Below, piece after piece: positions 19,401 through 32,549 of a DNA stretch of 32,549 bases. A program made the translations under genes and the position numbers. The stretch is from Schoenoplectus triqueter (Eukaryota; Streptophyta; Magnoliopsida; Poales; Cyperaceae). The stretch covers positions 1-32,549 of the forward strand of contig CAXKVV010000885.1 of NCBI GenBank assembly GCA_964058805.1, read 5' to 3'. Position 1 is the stretch's first letter. Every line of letters starts with the position of its first letter. The notes below the pieces were generated by a model. It did no database searches and had not been told where the DNA came from. It saw only the letters and a program-made list of their open reading frames with translations.

Positions 19401-22400
19401 AATGGACAATTACCTTAAACAACTTGGTTAAACAGCAGTTTGTAATGTATCTTACTTATGTTTTACGAAAATTTAGTCTCGTAGGATATTAATATCGAAG
19501 TGTTACTTGGACAATCTTACAATAGGCATAATTAGGAGTAAATTTATTAATTTGCACGAAATTTTGAGTATTTAATCAGCCAAAAATGAAAAAAGAATTA
19601 AACAACTTCTTTAAACAGCTTTTTAATGCATCTTACTTAATTTTTACGCAAAATTAGTGTCGTTGAACGTTCATATCGATGTGTTAATCAGATAATCTTC
19701 TAATAGGCATAGTTAGGAGTATTTGTATTAATTTTCAGGAAATTATGTGTAGTTATGAGGTAAAAAATGTTAAAAATCTCAAACAACTCGTTTGAACAGC
19801 AGTTTCTAATATATCTTACTTATGTTTTATGAAAAATTAGTATCGTCGGATATTCATTTCGAAGTGTTAATCGGAGAACCTCATAATAGGCATAATTAGG
19901 AGTAATTATATTAATTTTAACGAAATTATGAGTAGCTAGGCGGCCAAAAATTTTGAAAATCTCAAACAACTTGTTTAAACAGCAGTTTTTAACACATATT
20001 CCATATGATTTGTGCAAAATTAGCATCACAGAATGTTCGTATCGAAGTATTAATTGGAAAATCTTATAATAGGAATAATTAGGAGTGATTATATTAATTT
20101 GCATGAAATTATTTGTAGTTATGCGGCCTAAAATTTTGAAAAACTGAAATAACTTGTTTTAAAACAGTAGTTTCTAATGTATTTTACTTATGTTTTATGA
20201 AAGCTTTGTGTCGTAGGATATTCATATCGAAGTGTTAATTGGACAATCTTACAATAGGCATAATTAAGAGTAATTACATTAATTTTCACAAAATGATGGG
20301 TATTTATGCGGCCCAAAATTTTAAAAAAGTCGAACAACTTGTTTAAATAGCAGTTTTTAATGCATCTTACTTATGTTTTGTGCAAAATAAGCATCATAGA
20401 ATATTCATATCGATGTTTTAATTCGATAGTATTATAATTTGCATAATTAGGAGTAATTATATTAATTTGCATGAAATTATACGCAGTTATGCGGAATAAA
20501 TATTTTAAAAACTCAATCAACATGTTTAAACAGCTGTTTTTAATGCATCTTACTTATGGTTTGTGCAAAATTAGTGTCGTAGAATATTCATATCGATGTT
20601 TTTATTGGATAATCTCCTAATAGGTATAATTATGAGTAATTATATTATTTTTTACGAAATTATATGTAGTAATGGACAATTACCTTAAACAACTTGGTTA
20701 AACAGCAGTTTGTAATGTATCTTACCTATGTTTTATGAAAATTTAGTCTCGTAGGATATTAATATCGAAGTGTTACTTGGACAATCTTACAATAGGCATA
20801 ATTAGGAGTAAATTTATTAATTTGCACGAAATTTTGAGTATTTAATCAGCCAAAAATGAAAAAAGAATTAAACAACTTCTTTAAACAGCTTTTTAATGCA
20901 TCTTACTTAATTTTTACGCAAAATTAGTGTCGTTGAACGTTCATATCGATGTGTTAATCAGATAATCTTCTAATAGGCATAGTTAGGAGTATTTGTATTA
21001 ATTTTCAGGAAATTATGTGTAGTTATGAGGTAAAAAATGTTAAAAATCTCAAACAACTCGTTTGAACAGCAGTTTCTAATATATCTTACTTATGTTTTAT
21101 GAAAAATTAGTATCGTCGGATATTCATTTCGAAGTGTTAATCGGAGAACCTCATAATAGGCATAATTAGGAGTAATTATATTAATTTTAACGAAATTATG
21201 AGTAGCTAGGCGGCCAAAAATTTTGAAAATCTCAAACAACTTGTTTAAACAGCAGTTTTTAACACATATTCCATATGATTTGTGCAAAATTAGCATCACA
21301 GAATGTTCGTATCGAAGTATTAATTGGAAAATCTTATAATAGGAATAATTAGGAGTGATTATATTAATTTGCATGAAATTATTTGTAGTTATGCGGCCTA
21401 AAATTTTGAAAAACTGAAATAACTTGTTTTAAAACAGTAGTTTCTAATGTATTTTACTTATGTTTTATGAAAACTTTGTGTCGTAGGATATTCATATCGA
21501 AGTGTTAATTGGACAATCTTACAATAGGCATAATTAAGAGTAATTACATTAATTTTCACAAAATGATGGGTATTTATGCGGCCCAAAATTTTAAAAAAGT
21601 CGAACAACTTGTTTAAATAGCAGTTTTTAATGCATCTTACTTATGTTTTGTGCAAAATAAGCATCATAGAATATTCATATCGATGTTTTAATTCGATAGT
21701 ATTATAATTTGCATAATTAGGAGTAATTATATTAATTTGCATGAAATTATACGCAGTTATGCGGAATAAATATTTTAAAAACTCAATCAACATGTTTAAA
21801 CAGCTGTTTTTAATGCATCTTACTTATGGTTTGTGCAAAATTAGTGTCGTAGAATATTCATATCGATGTTTTTATTGGATAATCTCCTAATAGGTATAAT
21901 TATGAGTAATTATATTATTTTTTACGAAATTATATGTAGTAATGGACAATTACCTTAAACAACTTGGTTAAACAGCAGTTTGTAATGTATCTTACTTATG
22001 TTTTACGAAAATTTAGTCTCGTAGGATATTAATATCGAAGTGTTACTTGGACAATCTTACAATAGGCATAATTAGGAGTAAATTTATTAATTTGCACGAA
22101 ATTTTGAGTATTTAATCAGCCAAAAATGAAAAAAGAATTAAACAACTTCTTTAAACAGCTTTTTAATGCATCTTACTTAATTTTTACGCAAAATTAGTGT
22201 CGTTGAACGTTCATATCGATGTGTTAATCAGATAATCTTCTAATAGGCATAGTTAGGAGTATTTGTATTAATTTTCAGGAAATTATGTGTAGTTATGAGG
22301 TAAAAAATGTTAAAAATCTCAAACAACTCGTTTGAACAGCAGTTTCTAATATATCTTACTTATGTTTTATGAAAAATTAGTATCGTCGGATATTCATTTC

Positions 22401-25400
22401 GAAGTGTTAATCGGAGAACCTCATAATAGGCATAATTAGGAGTAATTATATTAATTTTAACGAAATTATGAGTAGCTAGGCGGCCAAAAATTTTGAAAAT
22501 CTCAAACAACTTGTTTAAACAGCAGTTTTTAACACATATTCCATATGATTTGTGCAAAATTAGCATCACAGAATGTTCGTATCGAAGTATTAATTGGAAA
22601 ATCTTATAATAGGAATAATTAGGAGTGATTATATTAATTTGCATGAAATTATTTGTAGTTATGCGGCCTAAAATTTTGAAAAACTGAAATAACTTGTTTT
22701 AAAACAGTAGTTTCTAATGTATTTTACTTATGTTTTATGAAAACTTTGTGTCGTAGGATATTCATATCGAAGTGTTAATTGGACAATCTTACAATAGGCA
22801 TAATTAAGAGTAATTACATTAATTTTCACAAAATGATGGGTATTTATGGGGCCCAAAATTTTAAAAAAGTCGAACAACTTGTTTAAATAGCAGTTTTTAA
22901 TGCATCTTACTTATGTTTTGTGCAAAATAAGCATCATAGAATATTCATATCGATGTTTTAATTCGATAGTATTATAATTTGCATAATTAGGAGTAATTAT
23001 ATTAATTTGCATAAAATTATATGCAGTTATGCGGAATAAATATTTTAAAAACTCAATCAACATGTTTAAACAGCTGTTTTTAATGCATCTTACTTATGGT
23101 TTGTGCAAAATTAGTGTCGTAGAATATTCATATCGATGTTTTTATTGGATAATCTCCTAATAGGTATAATTATGAGTAATTATATTATTTTTTACGAAAT
23201 TATATGTAGTAATGGACAATTACCTTAAACAACTTGGTTAAACAGCAGTTTGTAATGTATCTTACTTATGTTTTACGAAAATTTAGTCTCGTAGGATATT
23301 AATATCGAAGTGTTACTTGGACAATCTTACAACAGGCATAATTAGGAGTAAATTTATTAATTTGCACGAAATTTTGAGTATTTATTCAGCCAAAAATGAA
23401 AAAAGAATTAAACAACTTCTTTAAACAGCTTTTTAATGCATCTTACTTAATTTTTACGCAAAATTAGTGTCGTTGAACGTTCATATCGATGTGTTAATCA
23501 GATAATCTTCTAATAGGCATAGTTAGGAGTATTTGTATTAATTTTCAGGAAATTATGTGTAGTTATGAGGTAAAAAATGTTAAAAATCTCAAACAACTCG
23601 TTTGAACAGCAGTTTCTAATATATCTTACTTATGTTTTATGAAAAATTAGTATCGTCGGATATTCATTTCGAAGTGTTAATCGGAGAACCTCATAATAGG
23701 CATAATTAGGAGTAATTATATTAATTTTCACGAAATTATGAGTAGCTAGGCGGCCAAAAATTTTGAAAATCTCAAACAACTTGTTTAAACAGCAGCTTTT
23801 AACACATATTCCATATGATTTGTGCAAAATTAGCATCACAGAATGTTCGTATCGAAGTATTAATTGGAAAATCTTATGATAGGAATAATTAGGAGTGATT
23901 ATATTAATTTGCATGAAATTATTTGTAGTTATGCGGCCTAAAATTTTGAAAAACTGAAATAACTTGTTTAAACAGTAGTTTCTAATGTATTTTACTTATG
24001 TTTTATGAAAACTTTGTGTCGTAGGATATTCATATCGAAGTGTTAATTGGACAATCTTACAATAGGCATAATTAAGAGTAATTACATTAATTTTCACAAA
24101 ATGATGGGTATTTATGCGGCCCAAAATTTTAAAAAAGTCGAACAACTTGTTTAAATAGCAGTTTTTAATGCATCTTACTTATGTTTTGTGCAAAATAAGC
24201 ATCATAGAATATTCATATCGATGTTTTAATTCGATAGTATTATAATTTGCATAATTAGGAGTAATTATATTAATTTGCATGAAATTATACGCAGTTATGC
24301 GGAATAAATATTTTAAAAACTCAATCAACATGTTTAAACAGCTGTTTTTAATGCATCTTACTTATGGTTTGTGCAAAATTAGTGTCGTAGAATATTCATA
24401 TCGATGTTTTTATTGGATAATCTCCTAATAGGTATAATTATGAGTAATTATATTATTTTTTACGAAATTATATGTAGTAATGGACAATTACCTTAAACAA
24501 CTTGGTTAAACAGCAGTTTGTAATGTATCTTACTTATGTTTTACGAAAATTTAGTCTCGTAGGATATTAATATCGAAGTGTTACTTGGACAATCTTACAA
24601 CAGGCATAATTAGGAGTAAATTTATTAATTTGCACGAAATTTTGAGTATTTATTCAGCCAAAAATGAAAAAAGAATTAAACAACTTCTTTAAACAGCTTT
24701 TTAATGCATCTTACTTAATTTTTACGCAAAATTAGTGTCGTTGAACGTTCATATCGATGTGTTAATCAGATAATCTTCTAATAGGCATAGTTAGGAGTAT
24801 TTGTATTAATTTTCAGGAAATTATGTGTAGTTATGAGGTAAAAAATGTTAAAAATCTCAAACAACTCGTTTGAACAGCAGTTTCTAATATATCTTACTTA
24901 TGTTTTATGAAAAATTAGTATCGTCGGATATTCATTTCGAAGTGTTAATCGGAGAACCTCATAATAGGCATAATTAGGAGTAATTATATTAATTTTAACG
25001 AAATTATGAGTAGCTAGGCGGCCAAAAATTTTGAAAATCTCAAACAACTTGTTTAAACAGCAGCTTTTAACACATATTCCATATGATTTGTGCAAAATTA
25101 GCATCACAGAATGTTCGTATCGAAGTATTAATTGGAAAATCTTATGATAGGAATAATTAGGAGTGATTATATTAATTTGCATGAAATTATTTGTAGTTAT
25201 GCGGCCTAAAATTTTGAAAAACTGAAATAACTTGTTTAAACAGTAGTTTCTAATGTATTTTACTTATGTTTTATGAAAACTTTGTGTCGTAGGATATTCA
25301 TATCGAAGTGTTAATTGGACAATCTTACAATAGGCATAATTAAGAGTAATTACATTAATTTTCACAAAATGATGGGTATTAATGCGGCCCAAAATTTTAA

Positions 25401-28400
25401 AAAAGTCGAACAACTTGTTTAAATAGCAGTTTTTAATGCATCTTACTTATGTTTTGTGCAAAATAAGCATCATAGAATATTCATATCGATGTTTTAATTC
25501 GATAGTATTATAATTTGCATAATTAGGAGTAATTATATTAATTTGCATGAAATTATACGCAGTTATGCAGAATAAATATTTTAAAAACTCAATCAACATG
25601 TTTAAACAGCTGTTTTTAATGCATCTTACTTATGGTTTGTGCAAAATTAGTGTCGTAGAATATTCATATCGATGTTTTTATTGGATAATCTCCTAATAGG
25701 TATAATTATGAGTAATTATATTATTTTTTACGAAATTATATGTAGTAATGGACAATTACCTTAAACAACTTGGTTAAACAGCAGTTTGTAATGTATCTTA
25801 CTTATGTTTTACGAAAATTTAGTCTCGTAGGATATTAATATCGAAGTGTTACTTGGACAATCTTACAATAGGCATAATTAGGAGTAAATTTATTAATTTG
25901 CACGAAATTTTGAGTATTTATTCAGCCAAAAATGAAAAAAGAATTAAACAACTTCTTTAAACAGCTTTTTAATGCATCTTACTTAATTTTTACGCAAAAT
26001 TAGTGTCGTTGAACGTTCATATCGATGTGTTAATCAGATAATCTTCTAATAGGCATAGTTAGGAGTATTTGTATTAATTTTCAGGAAATTATGTGTAGTT
26101 ATGAGGTAAAAAATGTTAAAAATCTCAAACAACTCGTTTGAACAGCAGTTTCTAATATATCTTACTTATGTTTTATGAAAAATTAGTATCGTCGGATATT
26201 CATTTCGAAGTGTTAATCGGAGAACCTCATAATAGGCATAATTAGGAGTAATTATATTAATTTTCACGAAATTATGAGTAGCTAGGCGGCCAAAAATTTT
26301 GAAAATCTCAAACAACTTGTTTAAACAGCAGTTTTTAACACATATTCCATATGATTTGTGCAAAATTAGCATCACAGAATGTTCGTATCGAAGTATTAAT
26401 TGGAAAATCTTATAATAGGAATAATTAGGAGTGATTATATTAATTTGCATGAAATTATTTGTAGTTATGCGGCCTAAAATTTTGAAAAACTGAAATAACT
26501 TGTTTTAAAACAGTAGTTTCTAATGTATTTTACTTATGTTTTATGAAAACTTTGTGTCGTAGGATATTCATATCGAAGTGTTAATTGGACAATCTTACAA
26601 TAGGCATAATTAAGAGTAATTACATTAATTTTCACAAAATGATGGGTATTTATGCGGCCCAAAATTTTAAAAAAGTCGAACAACTTGTTTAAATAGCAGT
26701 TTTTAATGCATCTTACTTATGTTTTGTGTAAAATAAGCATCATAGAATATTCATATCGATGTTTTAATTCGATAGTATTATAATTTGCATAATTAGGAGT
26801 AATTATATTAATTTGCATGAAATTATATGCAGTTATGCGGAATAAATATTTTAAAAACTCAATCAACATGTTTAAACAGCTGTTTTTAATGCATCTTACT
26901 TATGGTTTGTGCAAAATTAGTGTCGTAGAATATTCATATCGATGTTTTTATTGGATAATCTCCTAATAGGTATAATTATGAGTAATTATATTATTTTTTA
27001 CGAAATTATATGTAGTAATGGACAATTACCTTAAACAACTTGGTTAAACAGCAGTTTGTAATGTATCTTACTTATGTTTTACGAAAATTTAGTCTCGTAG
27101 GATATTAATATCGAAGTGTTACTTGGACAATCTTACAATAGGCATAATTAGGAGTAAATTTATTAATTTGCACGAAATTTTGAGTATTTATTCAGCCAAA
27201 AATGAAAAAAGAATTAAACAACTTCTTTAAACAGCTTTTTAATGCATCTTACTTAATTTTTACGCAAAATTAGTGTCGTTGAACGTTCATATCGATGTGT
27301 TAATCAGATAATCTTCTAATAGGCATAGTTAGGAGTATTTGTATTAATTTTCAGGAAATTATGTGTAGTTATGAGGTAAAAAATGTTAAAAATCTCAAAC
27401 AACTCGTTTGAACAGCAGTTTCTAATATATCTTACTTATGTTTTATGAAAAATTAGTATCGTCGGATATTCATTTCGAAGTGTTAATCGGAGAACCTCAT
27501 AATAGGCATAATTAGGAGTAATTATATTAATTTTAACGAAATTATGAGTAGCTAGGCGGCCAAAAATTTTGAAAATCTCAAACAACTTGTTTAAACAGCA
27601 GTTTTTAACACATATTCCATATGATTTGTGCAAAATTAGCATCACAGAATGTTCGTATCGAAGTATTAATTGGAAAATCTTATAATAGGAATAATTAGGA
27701 GTGATTATATTAATTTGCATGAAATTATTTGTAGTTATGCGGCCTAAAATTTTGAAAAACTGAAATAACTTGTTTTAAAACAGTAGTTTCTAATGTATTT
27801 TACTTATGTTTTATGAAAACTTTGTGTCGTAGGATATTCATATCGAAGTGTTAATTGGACAATCTTACAATAGGCATAATTAAGAGTAATTACATTAATT
27901 TTCACAAAATGATGGGTATTTATGGGGCCCAAAATTTTAAAAAAGTCGAACAACTTGTTTAAATAGCAGTTTTTAATGCATCTTACTTATGTTTTGTGCA
28001 AAATAAGCATCATAGAATATTCATATCGATGTTTTAATTCGATAGTATTATAATTTGCATAATTAGGAGTAATTATATTAATTTGCATAAAATTATATGC
28101 AGTTATGCGGAATAAATATTTTAAAAACTCAATCAACATGTTTAAACAGCTGTTTTTAATGCATCTTACTTATGGTTTGTGCAAAATTAGTGTCGTAGAA
28201 TATTCATATCGATGTTTTTATTGGATAATCTCCTAATAGGTATAATTATGAGTAATTATATTATTTTTTACGAAATTATATGTAGTAATGGACAATTACC
28301 TTAAACAACTTGGTTAAACAGCAGTTTGTAATGTATCTTACTTATGTTTTACGAAAATTTAGTCTCGTAGGATATTAATATCGAAGTGTTACTTGGACAA

Positions 28401-31400
28401 TCTTACAACAGGCATAATTAGGAGTAAATTTATTAATTTGCACGAAATTTTGAGTATTTATTCAGCCAAAAATGAAAAAAGAATTAAACAACTTCTTTAA
28501 ACAGCTTTTTAATGCATCTTACTTAATTTTTACGCAAAATTAGTGTCGTTGAACGTTCATATCGATGTGTTAATCAGATAATCTTCTAATAGGCATAGTT
28601 AGGAGTATTTGTATTAATTTTCAGGAAATTATGTGTAGTTATGAGGTAAAAAATGTTAAAAATCTCAAACAACTGGTTTGAACAGCAGTTTCTAATATAT
28701 CTTACTTATGTTTTATGAAAAATTAGTATCGTCGGATATTCATTTCGAAGTGTTAATCGGAGAACCTCATAATAGGCATAATTAGGAGTAATTATATTAA
28801 TTTTTCACGAAATTATGAGTAGCTAGGCGGCCAAAAATTTTGAAAATCTCAAACAACTTGTTTAAACAGCAGCTTTTAACACATATTCCATATGATTTGT
28901 GCAAAATTAGCATCACAGAATGTTCGTATCGAAGTATTAATTGGAAAATCTTATGATAGGAATAATTAGGAGTGATTATATTAATTTGCATGAAATTATT
29001 TGTAGTTATGCGGCCTAAAATTTTGAAAAACTGAAATAACTTGTTTAAACAGTAGTTTCTAATGTATTTTACTTATGTTTTATGAAAACTTTGTGTCGTA
29101 GGATATTCATATCGAAGTGTTAATTGGACAATCTTACAATAGGCATAATTAAGAGTAATTACATTAATTTTCACAAAATGATGGGTATTTATGCGGCCCA
29201 AAATTTTAAAAAAGTCGAACAACTTGTTTAAATAGCAGTTTTTAATGCATCTTACTTATGTTTTGTGCAAAATAAGCATCATAGAATATTCATATCGATG
29301 TTTTAATTCGATAGTATTATAATTTGCATAATTAGGAGTAATTATATTAATTTGCATGAAATTATACGCAGTTATGCGGAATAAATATTTTAAAAACTCA
29401 ATCAACATGTTTAAACAGCTGTTTTTAATGCATCTTACTTATGGTTTGTGCAAAATTAGTGTCGTAGAATATTCATATCGATGTTTTTATTGGATAATCT
29501 CCTAATAGGTATAATTATGAGTAATTATATTATTTTTTACGAAATTATATGTAGTAATGGACAATTACCTTAAACAACTTGGTTAAACAGCAGTTTGTAA
29601 TGTATCTTACTTATGTTTTACGAAAATTTAGTCTCGTAGGATATTAATATCGAAGTGTTACTTGGACAATCTTACAATAGGCATAATTAGGAGTAAATTT
29701 ATTAATTTGCACGAAATTTTGAGTATTTATTCAGCCAAAAATGAAAAAAGAATTAAACAACTTCTTTAAACAGCTTTTTAATGCATCTTACTTAATTTTT
29801 ACGCAAAATTAGTGTCGTTGAACGGTCATATCGATGTGTTAATCAGATAATCTTCTAATAGGCATAGTTAGGAGTATTTGTATTAATTTTCAGGAAATTA
29901 TGTGTAGTTATGAGGTAAAAAATGTTAAAAATCTCAAACAACTCGTTTGAACAGCAGTTTCTAATATATCTTACTTATGTTTTATGAAAAATTAGTATCG
30001 TCGGATATTCATTTCGAAGTGTTAATCGGAGAACCTCATAATAGGCATAATTAGGAGTAATTATATTAATTTTAACGAAATTATGAGTAGCTAGGCGGCC
30101 AAAAATTTTGAAAATCTCAAACAACTTGTTTAAACAGCAGTTTTTAACACATATTCCATATGATTTGTGCAAAATTAGCATCACAGAATGTTCGTATCGA
30201 AGTATTAATTGGAAAATCTTATAATAGGAATAATTAGGAGTGATTATATTAATTTGCATGAAATTATTTGTAGTTACGCGGCCTAAAATTTTGAAAAACT
30301 GAAATAACTTGTTTTAAAACAGTAGTTTCTAATGTATTTTACTTATGTTTTATGAAAACTTTGTGTCGTAGGATATTCATATCGAAGTGTTAATTGGACA
30401 ATCTTACAATAGGCATAATTAAGAGTAATTACATTAATTTTCACAAAATGATGGGTATTTATGCGGCCCAAAATTTTAAAAAAGTCGAACAACTTGTTTA
30501 AATAGCAGTTTTTAATGCATCTTACTTATGTTTTGTGCAAAATAAGCATCATAGAATATTCATATCGATGTTTTAATTCGATAGTATTATAATTTGCATA
30601 ATTAGGAGTAATTATATTAATTTGCATGAAATTATATGCAGTTATGCGGAATAAATATTTTAAAAACTCAATCAACATGTTTAAACAGCTGTTTTTAATG
30701 CATCTTACTTATGGTTTGTGCAAAATTAGTGTCGTAGAATATTCATATCGATGTTTTTATTGGATAATCTCCTAATAGGTATAATTATGAGTAATTATAT
30801 TATTTTTTACGAAATTATATGTAGTAATGGACAATTACCTTAAACAACTTGGTTAAACAGCAGTTTGTAATGTATCTTACTTATGTTTTACGAAAATTTA
30901 GTCTCGTAGGATATTAATATCGAAGTGTTACTTGGACAATCTTACAATAGGCATAATTAGGAGTAAATTTATTAATTTGCACGAAATTTTGAGTATTTAT
31001 TCAGCCAAAAATGAAAAAAGAATTAAACAACTTCTTTAAACAGCTTTTTAATGCATCTTACTTAATTTTTACGCAAAATTAGTGTCGTTGAACGTTCATA
31101 TCGATGTGTTAATCAGATAATCTTCTAATAGGCATAGTTAGGAGTATTTGTATTAATTTTCAGGAAATTATGTGTAGTTATGAGGTAAAAAATGTTAAAA
31201 ATCTCAAACAACTCGTTTGAACAGCAGTTTCTAATATATCTTACTTATGTTTTATGAAAAATTAGTATCGTCGGATATTCATTTCGAAGTGTTAATCGGA
31301 GAACCTCATAATAGGCATAATTAGGAGTAATTATATTAATTTTAACGAAATTATGAGTAGCTAGGCGGCCAAAAATTTTGAAAATCTCAAACAACTTGTT

Positions 31401-31574
31401 TAAACAGCAGTTTTTAACACATATTCCATATGATTTGTGCAAAATTAGCATCACAGAATGTTCGTATCGAAGTATTAATTGGAAAATCTTATAATAGGAA
31501 TAATTAGGAGTGATTATATTAATTTGCATGAAATTATTTGTAGTTATGCGGCCTAAAATTTTGAAAAACTGAAA
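16485..31574 (+). repeat. Right domain: single-HOR periodicity with local variant clusters
   Basis: Copies 7-18 have a 1268-1270-bp period without the 28-bp duplication. Copies 8-11 share TTTAATCAGCC where others have TTTATTCAGCC. Copies 12, 13 and 16 carry the TGTTTAAACA and CAGCTTTTAAC type. Copies 12 and 16 alone share TATGGGGCCC and GCATAAAATTATATGC. Copies 6 and 7 share GTTTTCAAACAG at their ends. Copy 16 has a 1-bp insertion near 28801. Confidence 0.85.
30450..31574 (+). repeat. Truncated last HOR copy (18)
   Basis: Runs normally through M6 and stops at GAAAAACTGAAA, just where M7 would begin, then switches directly to the 58-bp satellite. TGAAA (31570-31574) fits both sequences. Confidence 0.9.
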
Positions 31575-32549
31575 ACGGGACCCAACGCCCTCGGTACCGC
31601 CGAAAATGAGTTCGGGCGCGCAAAGCATGAAAACGATACCCGACGCCCTCGATACCGCCGAAAATGTGTTCCGGAACCGACGAGCTCGGTACCGCCGAAA
31701 ATGAGTTCGGGCGCGCAAAACATGAAAACGATACCCGACGCCATCGATATCGCCGAAAATGAGTCCGGGACTCGACGAGCTCGGTACGGCCGAAAACAAG
31801 TCCGGGCGCGCAAAAATGTAAAAACGGGACCCGACGCCCTCGGTACCGCCGAAAACGAGTCCGAGCGCGCAAAACATGAAAACGGGACCCGACGCCCTCG
31901 TCACCGCCAAAAACGACTCCGGGAGCGCAAAACATGAAAACGAGACCCGACGCCCTCGGTACCGCCGAAAATGAGTCCGGGCGCGCAAAACATGAAAACG
32001 GGACCCGACGCCCACTGTACCGCCAAAAATGAGTTCGGGCGCGCAAAACATGAAAACGATACCCGACGCCCTCGATACCGCCAAAAACGGGACCCGACGC
32101 CCTCGTGACCCCCGAAAACGAGTCCGGGCGCCGAAGACATGAAAACGGGAACCGACGCCCTCGTTACCGTCAAAAACGAGTCCGGGAGCGCAAAACATGA
32201 AAACGAGACCCGACGACCTCGGTACCGCCGAAAACGAGTTCGGGCGCGCAAAACATGAAAACGGGACCCGACGCCCTCGGTACCGCCGAAAGCGAGTCTG
32301 GGGGCGCAAAACATGAAAACGGGGCCCAACGCCCTCGTTACCGTCATAATCGAGTCCGGGAGCGCAAAACATGAAAACGAGACACGACGCCCTCGGTACC
32401 GCCGAAAATGTGTCCGGGCGCGCAAAACATGAAAACGGGACCCGACGCCCACTGTACCGCCGAAAATGAGTTCGGGCGCGCAAAACATGAAAACGATACT
32501 CGACGCCCTCGATACCGCCGAAAACGGGACCCGACGCCCTCGAGACCGC
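31575..32549 (+). repeat. GC-rich 58-bp satellite, continuing past the window
   Basis: The GAAAACG landmark recurs at 31571, 31629, 31724, 31820, 31878, 31936, 31994, 32052, 32141, 32199, 32257, 32315, 32373, 32431 and 32489: mostly 58 bp apart, with compound steps of 95, 96 and 89. Each unit has a 31-bp half (GAAAACGGGACCCGACGCCC...) and a 27-bp half (GAAAACGAGTTCGGGCGCGC...), both starting with GAAAAYG. The 89-bp step is a 58-bp unit plus an extra 31-bp half. The unit is CpG-rich, and many differences are CG to TG or CA, as methylated DNA would produce. All three minus-strand frames lack stops in the consensus unit, giving long but meaningless frames of up to 412 codons. Confidence 0.95.

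Larger units (their letters stand above)
8785..31574 (+). repeat. AT-rich satellite array: 18 copies of a ~1270-bp heptameric higher-order repeat
   Basis: Copies start (GATGGGTATT) at 8785, 10055, 11351, 12621, 13917, 15187, 16485, 17755, 19025, 20295, 21565, 22835, 24103, 25371, 26641, 27911, 29180 and 30450. Lengths are 1270, 1296, 1270, 1296, 1270, 1298, then 1268-1270; the last copy is cut after 1125 bp. Each HOR has seven diverged monomers of ~172-185 bp sharing AACAACTTGTTTAAACAGC, TTACTTATG, ATATCGA and AGGCATAATTAGGAGTAA-type blocks. Monomers within a HOR differ strongly, whereas HOR copies are nearly identical, the defining mark of higher-order structure. Period and composition suit a plant centromeric or heterochromatic satellite; a centromeric role is inferred only. 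No mobile element interrupts the 22.8 kb. Minus-strand 94-codon frames in most copies reflect sequence identity, not a gene. Confidence 0.95.

Noticed and set aside
9580..31529. 94-codon minus-strand frame repeated in almost every HOR copy
   Set aside because: It spans two monomers and repeats because the copies are nearly identical. Its composition follows the AT-rich satellite, copy 16 has a frameshifting 1-bp insertion, and there is no motif or start context.
31245..32488. Minus-strand frames of 412, 195 and 170 codons and a 78-codon plus-strand frame in the 58-bp satellite
   Set aside because: The unit lacks stops in all three minus-strand frames and 58 is not a multiple of 3, so one frame cycles through all phases. 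The longest even runs into the other satellite. This is a composition effect.

Overview
This window looks like nuclear DNA of a flowering plant, probably a monocot. The clues are a plant mobile domain (PMD) protein that fits no other kingdom, frequent GTGGGNCCCAC and CACGTG palindromes of the kind common in monocot intergenic DNA, and long plant-type satellite arrays. The species was not recognised. No conventional host gene, tRNA, rRNA or bacterial feature was found.

Layout. 1-1434: a PMD-like protein on the minus strand, open to the window edge and probably transposon-borne. 1435-8784: about 7.3 kb of non-coding, element-like DNA made of short tandem and segmental duplications. It contains TATA-box-plus-hairpin modules (1619-2083), a 127-bp duplication (2242-2470), a G-box/TCP-palindrome-rich stretch (2886-3445), a possible Pol II promoter (4460), two hairpin modules (4822, 5141), a very AT-rich TAA-rich block (5931-7150), a duplicated hairpin block (7186-7862), and a series of at least twelve hairpins (7873-8466). 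8785-31574: an uninterrupted AT-rich satellite array of 18 copies of a ~1270-bp higher-order repeat (HOR), each built from seven diverged ~181-bp monomers. This is the size class of plant centromeric satellites. 31575-32549 (window edge): a second, GC-rich satellite with a 58-bp unit, joined to the first at a short microhomology.

The most unusual signal is in the non-coding left part. Duplicated or serial hairpins keep their loop sequence and stem architecture while stem sequences change on both arms so that pairing is retained. The best example is 7873-8466: nine hairpins, eight with a 12-nt loop close to GGTCTGTTTGTA; in most a single bulged base lies 5-6 bp below the loop, and the stems differ but are always complementary. 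Three more hairpins share a 16-nt loop. Similar compensatory changes occur at 1651/1896, 2295/2422, 4837/5156 and 7610/7835. This points either to a structured RNA under selection or to a mutational process that rewrites one hairpin arm from the other. I know of no described family that fits.

The HOR array also has internal history. The left third is a dimer of two HOR types repeated three times, the sixth copy is a chimera, and the right part is a simpler HOR with locally shared private variants, as expected from unequal exchange and conversion.
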